Of a DNA stretch of 64,000 nt, positions 59,417 to 64,000 are shown piece by piece. The notes under the pieces are model-generated. The model saw nothing but the letters and a program-made list of their open reading frames with translations, was not told the origin of the DNA and ran no database searches. Where the stretch lies: contig CP141139.1 of NCBI GenBank assembly GCA_035236585.1, forward strand, positions 23,576,990 through 23,640,989, given 5' to 3'. This DNA comes from Warburgia ugandensis. Taxonomy: Eukaryota; Streptophyta; Magnoliopsida; Canellales; Canellaceae. Each line of letters opens with the position of its first letter. The first letter of the stretch is position 1. The position numbers and the translations under genes are program-made.

Positions 59417-59429
59417 TGGTATCAGAGCC
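59417..59429 (+). promoter_or_regulatory. Primer-binding site of element E
   Basis: TGGTATCAGAGCC, two bases after the LTR end; matches the initiator-Met tRNA complement over these 13 bases. Confidence 0.85.
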
Positions 59430-62400
59430 CAGGTTTTATCCTTTCACAGCCAGTCCAGCATGTCCAAGGGTCCTAGACAATAGAGAAAATCAAGAAGTAG
59501 TATATATAGAAGTAGTAGAGATGACTACTTCTATTTGAGGATTACAATATTAATGCTCAAGGCAGTTCACCATAAATAAATAGGTGAAACACACCTTGGT
59601 TTAACAAATAAATAAGCAGAGGATAGTGCAACCCTTATCCAAAATCTAGTCTAAGACGACTTAAGGATTAAGGATTGTTGTGTGGTGCAAATATAAAAAC
59701 TCATATATTATGAGAATGATGAATGAGGATGTTAGTGAACTTGTTAGTAGATAGTTCTGACCTGCAATAAAGTAATCTCATCAAAGGTGAGAAAATCAAA
59801 GAACCTAGGTGGCTATCTTACCATCATAAAGAATATTAGAATATGAGTATACTATCACAAGGATATGATATGAGTATGATAAGGGATGTAAAAGACAGAC
59901 TTTGAGAAGATGTTGATGATAAGCTAAGAAGGATGAAAATGCAAGATGATATTAGGAGATAACTGTGACTCGTGCTAGATCACAAAGGTATGGATCCTGA
60001 AGGACTTAGCTCAATTTTTGATAACTTCATTGGAGTCTTATGAAGAGTGAAGTGCTATCAAATAATAACTACCAGAGTATTATGAAGCAAATTAGAAGAT
60101 GTATACAAGTGACATATTATGTGATTAAGAGAAACATAACACGAATATGATAAGGAAATGAATTTGACCGAGTTATCAAAAGATTTTGATGATAATACTA
60201 AGGATGATAATAGATCGATCCTAACATGAACTTGTAAGAGAAGTATAGCATGACCAAAATGTCAATGCCATTATTAAGACATTGTATGAATTTTATTGAG
60301 GCTATAGGCAATTGAGGATTTCAATGATCTTAAGACAGTTTAGAATTTCTGAGAAGCATTCAGTTTATCATATCTGCTAAGTAAAGAAGTAGATGTAGTA
60401 TCAATTATATGCAACAAAGCATATAGAGACATTGATCCAGGTAGCCCAAATGAGGATTTTGAAGAAAAGAGAGAAAGAGATAGAGATGTAACTATAAGTA
60501 TTTGATGAATATTGAATTGTCAAAAGAAGAAGATCATGACTCTATGAAGATACATACAATTCTATCATCTTGAATCCTATAGGAAGGTAGATCAAACAAA
60601 TGCAAAGGAATAATACTAGGTGAGTTGTTGATCTTATTGTAAAATAGTATAAAAGAGAGAAAGCATATGAGGTTTAAGACTTTGAGTAGAGTATCGAATT
60701 TCAAGAGATTATGTAATAAGATATTTTCAAAGAAGAATGACGACCAACTAGAAATTAAATTCTACAAATGGTTTGATATCAATTATTACAATTAGATTCT
60801 TATCAGATCCATTAGCTTATGGGGAACACCAATGGATATAATAAAAAGGAAAATTTGGTGATATCTCACCTTGCCACTACATGAGTAAATAAAGTTATAT
60901 TGAAAAAGGAATTAGGCTAGGTTAGTGACTTGTCCATCTATCTATCTTCTGCAAGAAGGGTACCATCAAGGATCAAATGAAGTTCTTGCTATCATAAATT
61001 GGAAGACCAAATATCTTAAGACCATTATTTAGTCATTACCTTTAGAGTACTGTTGACTAAATAAAGGTGTCCCACCCTAATTAATCAAGTATGTTAGTAT
61101 CTATGAGTTAGTAGTCGAAGTTATATACTCAGAGGGATATTATAAGTATTTAGACATGAGTTTTACCTAAAAGAAGTTACTTATTAAACTAAGTCATTTG
61201 AGGGTATGAGGTCAGTTGATTAGGCCACATCATGGAATTGATTAGGCCACATCATGGAGGAGCTACAAGTACAATAAATACAATAACAACTGAGACAGAA
61301 GCAAAAATAAGGAGCGATCTCCACCAGTGAGACAGATTTTTCCAAACCTGAATAGATACCATGACAAACCATAGAAATCACTGTGGGTCTAAAAGATGCT
61401 GCTGACTTGGATTGAAAAGAAAAGTAGATAAGTACTGATCAATTTGGAAACCCTTGAGCTTATGACAAAGATATATCTGGAAAGAGATCAATAGGTAATC
61501 GAATAAATTCTCTTTCTATATGTCTACGAAAATGTTCCATGCTTACCTGAGTGTTTTTCAGATTTGATGATTTAACAGCTTCATCATAACTTGATGTAGT
61601 AGCTATTGAACGAGAACTGCTATTATAAGCTAAGTATGAGGAGGCACTTAAAGGATAAAATTTGAGGAATTGAGAAAATCACTACTTATGAGGATACCTC
61701 CTGACAATACAGACTGCATGGTTGACGATAAAGCCTTGATAAAAAATTAAACAATATATTGACATAGGGGATGAAAGGAGAAAAGGTGAGATGGCTAGCA
61801 CACTATGAGGTGAAGATTTAATGTTACATTGCCTTTAGATAAAAGATAGTTGTTATGTGCATATACCAAGTACAAAAATCAATTGAAGGAATTTCCTAAG
61901 GACTAACCCTACTGGATTGAGTATAGAACTTTTGGACTAAAAGGTTATGAAGAAAACCATCAAGTAAAGAAGGGACAAGGAGGACGATGACAAAAGATTC
62001 AACCATGACCTAGTAAGGGTACTCGGTTATGAATAAAAGACTTTTTGCTTTGCATAAATGGGAACATTATTAAAAAGTCCTAATGACAAATTGATGTGAA
62101 TAGTGAGATAGGCCTCTGGAAGAGAACATTTGACCCATGATGATAAATAGACCATTAACATTTGACATGAATTTGGATAAAATCTTCACGGAGAAAAGCA
62201 TTTAATGAAGTCAATAATTATGAAACTGGATATAGAGTTAGGACATTTTACTTTCAGTATATGATAAGGTCCTCGATGGAAGATGCTACAAATTGGCTTT
62301 CATTTTTTAATGTAACTTTGGTCGAGGAATAAAGTCACATATGGAAAATGACAGACAGTTGAAATTCGAAGTTAATCAAGGGTTTAGTTATAGAGCACAT

Positions 62401-62899
62401 GATACCATGTTAGTTATTGAAGTATCTTGGGGACAAATATAAAAGGTAAGAAGAAAAGTTAGACACGATAGAAAGAAGGTAACTTTTTTTTGGACTTGTA
62501 GATGATGAAAGAGATCACAAGATGAAAGGGATTATCCTATGATATTCAAAATAGGAGAAATAAGATCATATGATCTCAAGGAAGTATGGAGTAATTTATA
62601 CATGAATAAAGAAGCATGATCCTACGAGGAGACTATCCTATACATGATGAGAAAAGTATAGGCATCTAAGGATTTCGAGATAGATGAATTACAGCTAGAA
62701 ACCGGTATTGTTAAATTGGCACGTATGGGAGTATGCATCAGAGTACGCAGCGAAAGCGGCCCTTATAGGTAAGGCCTTGTAGAAGGAACAATAAAAATGA
62801 TAAATTGAGGTTGAGCCTAGATTTGATTCCTAAGGGGGGAATGCATTCACCAAGAAGTTATCTAAGAGACAAAATACCTCGAAGATGAGAATTTATGGA
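59430..62899 (+). other. Internal region of element E, no recognisable protein
   Basis: About 3.5 kb, AT-rich, with stops in all frames at short intervals. There is no gag knuckle, protease, RT, RNase H or integrase motif, and no open frame above 60 codons. A non-autonomous element or a strongly mutated one would both fit; the good LTR match favours the former. Confidence 0.6.
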
Positions 62900-62934
62900 A
62901 TTTCGAGGACGAAAATCTTTTAAGGGGGTAATAA
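62900..62934 (+). promoter_or_regulatory. Polypurine tract and conserved pre-LTR motif of E
   Basis: ATTTCGAGGACGAAAAT, then AAGGGGGTAATAA directly before the 3' LTR. In complete Del/Tekay elements the first motif overlaps the end of the polyprotein gene. Confidence 0.85.
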
Positions 62935-63288
62935 TGTAACGCCCGAGCAATTTACGCTATTTTGGACATTTTATGGGAAATAAACTGTGTTAAATGTGTC
63001 ACTTTATTTAAAATAGTAACCCAAGGAATTTGGACCATTAGATTCTACTTGAAAAATGGAATCCAAAACCTCAAAGAATGCCAAAAATAGAGTTCATATG
63101 AAGAAGTTACGATTGTTTAAAGATCAAGGGCAGTTCTGTAATTAAAATAGAAAATGAAAAAGAATGAAAAACGCAGGGGGCCATTTTGATAATGGCACCC
63201 CCTGTCGTCTTCCTCCTCTAGACTCCTCTAGAAACCCCATTTCCAGAGGTTTCTACCACCGCCATTAGCAGCATCGCCATAGCAAGGT

Positions 63289-63296
63289 TATAAAAA
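63289..63296 (+). promoter_or_regulatory. TATA box of element E (3' LTR)
   Basis: TATAAAAA in the same context as 57013-57020. Confidence 0.6.
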
Positions 63297-63725
63297 GCTC
63301 TATCTCCCCCTCTCCAAAACACGAGTTTTCCACCCCTTTCGAGACTGGGGTTTTCAGTAAAATCAGAAACCCGTCTCAAACCAGTCATCCCTGAGTTTTC
63401 TGGCAATGGCCAGGCCCAAGTTAGGCCAGCCATTCCCGTCTCCCCATTCCCCTCTCTTCTTTCCGGTCTTGGCAATGGGGTTTCCCCCTTCTTCGAGTTT
63501 TCCAGCAACCAAGGGTTTAGGTAGGCAACCTACCAGGTAGGAGGAGCGCCATCTCTGGCTGTCAGGTAAGCTCTCACCTCCCTCTTGCATTTTCTCCCTG
63601 GTTTTCTCCTTGTTCCGGCCTAGATCCATGCTGGATTTGGTGAGTTCCGGCCGAAAATCCATGAATTTCTGGGGAACAAAACCAGACGGGTGAAAAACCC
63701 ATCCACAGTAGCACGTCCCAGGGAT

Positions 63726-63855
63726 GCACGAGCGTCCCTTGGGTGTGGGCGTCCCAGGGTGCACAAGCGTCCCTGGGGTGTGGGTGTCCCAAGGTGCACA
63801 AGCGTCCCTGGGGTGTGGGCATCCCAGGGTGCACAAGCATCCCAGGGGTGTGTGG
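63726..63855 (+). repeat. 35-bp tandem repeat in 3' LTR of E, about 4 units
   Basis: Units start at 63726, 63761, 63796 and 63831. One unit more than the 5' LTR. Confidence 0.9.
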
Positions 63856-64000
63856 GCGTGACGCGCAACCGTGCCGAGCTCCCTAGGGTGACTGTCACAT
63901 GCGTGCCGCACACGGACAGATGCCCGACTTGACCGAGATGCACGAGTGTCCCAAGAACTAGGACGTGCGTGCAACCCTGCCTAAGACTCATCTGTACAAC

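Larger units (their letters stand above)
56692..64000 (+). mobile_element. Del/Tekay-like LTR retrotransposon (element E), runs off window
   Basis: A complete 5' LTR (56692-59414), primer site, 3.5 kb internal region, purine tract and the first 1066 bp of the 3' LTR. The two LTRs are visibly more alike than those of elements A or D, so E is probably the youngest insertion with two LTRs here. It sits inside the 5' LTR of H; its left target flank is CACCA, and the right flank is outside. No open frame with a gag or pol motif was found inside, so it is probably a non-autonomous member. Confidence 0.85.
62935..64000 (+). repeat. 3' LTR of element E, partial
   Basis: Starts TGTAACGCCCGAGCAATTTA and follows the 5' LTR to the window end, with few differences apart from small indels and one extra tandem unit. 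Confidence 0.9.

Noticed and set aside
1-64000. CRISPR arrays, tRNA or rRNA genes, bacterial-type operons
   Set aside because: No regularly spaced identical repeats with unique spacers, no cloverleaf or rRNA signature, and no runs of intact genes were seen on either strand.

Overview
The window looks like intergenic DNA from a large, AT-rich, retrotransposon-filled plant genome. It holds plant-type Ty3/gypsy elements of two kinds: Del/Tekay-like elements with very long LTRs and initiator-Met-type primer sites, and Tat/Athila-like elements. It also holds RTE-clade LINEs, a CACTA transposon and a Ty1/copia fragment. I found no host gene, no rRNA or tRNA gene and no CRISPR array. Almost all reading frames are broken, and what can be recognised is transposon protein debris. 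The species cannot be named from this sequence.

Layout: 1-1757 is the 3' part of an RTE LINE. 3232-19816 is Del/Tekay-like element A, with a 3.7 kb 5' LTR, a decayed gag-protease-RT core, and a 3' LTR split by a second RTE LINE (B, about 12304-17892). B is itself split by a 2.5 kb solo LTR (C, 14105-16603) flanked by a perfect 5-bp target duplication. 19817-21007 is another LTR tail. A CACTA element starts at 21008, and its interior is interrupted by a gag-only Tat-like element on the minus strand (D, 22598-35635). D's right LTR contains a 4.8 kb solo LTR (30040-34874). CACTA transposase debris resumes at 35641. 37492-39600 has no recognisable gene.

39601-49770 is a Tat/Athila-like element on the minus strand (F), with recognisable protease, RT, RNase H and integrase fragments. 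Between its RNase H and integrase lies a copia fragment whose RNase H segment is tandemly duplicated. 49769-53077 contains a Tat LTR fragment followed by two Del/Tekay LTR heads in inverted orientation. 53078-56691 is a minus-strand Del/Tekay-like element (H) without recognisable pol. Its 5' LTR is split by element E (56692 to beyond the window), which has the best-preserved LTR pair and is probably the youngest insertion with two LTRs.

The insertions give a relative history: A before B before C; CACTA before D before the 4.8 kb solo LTR; F before copia; H before E. The most interesting signals are non-coding. Several different Del/Tekay LTRs carry a stem-loop near their 3' ends that keeps its pairing through compensatory changes. 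The gag-only element D shares its LTR layout and 3' region with F, which suggests a non-autonomous/autonomous pair.
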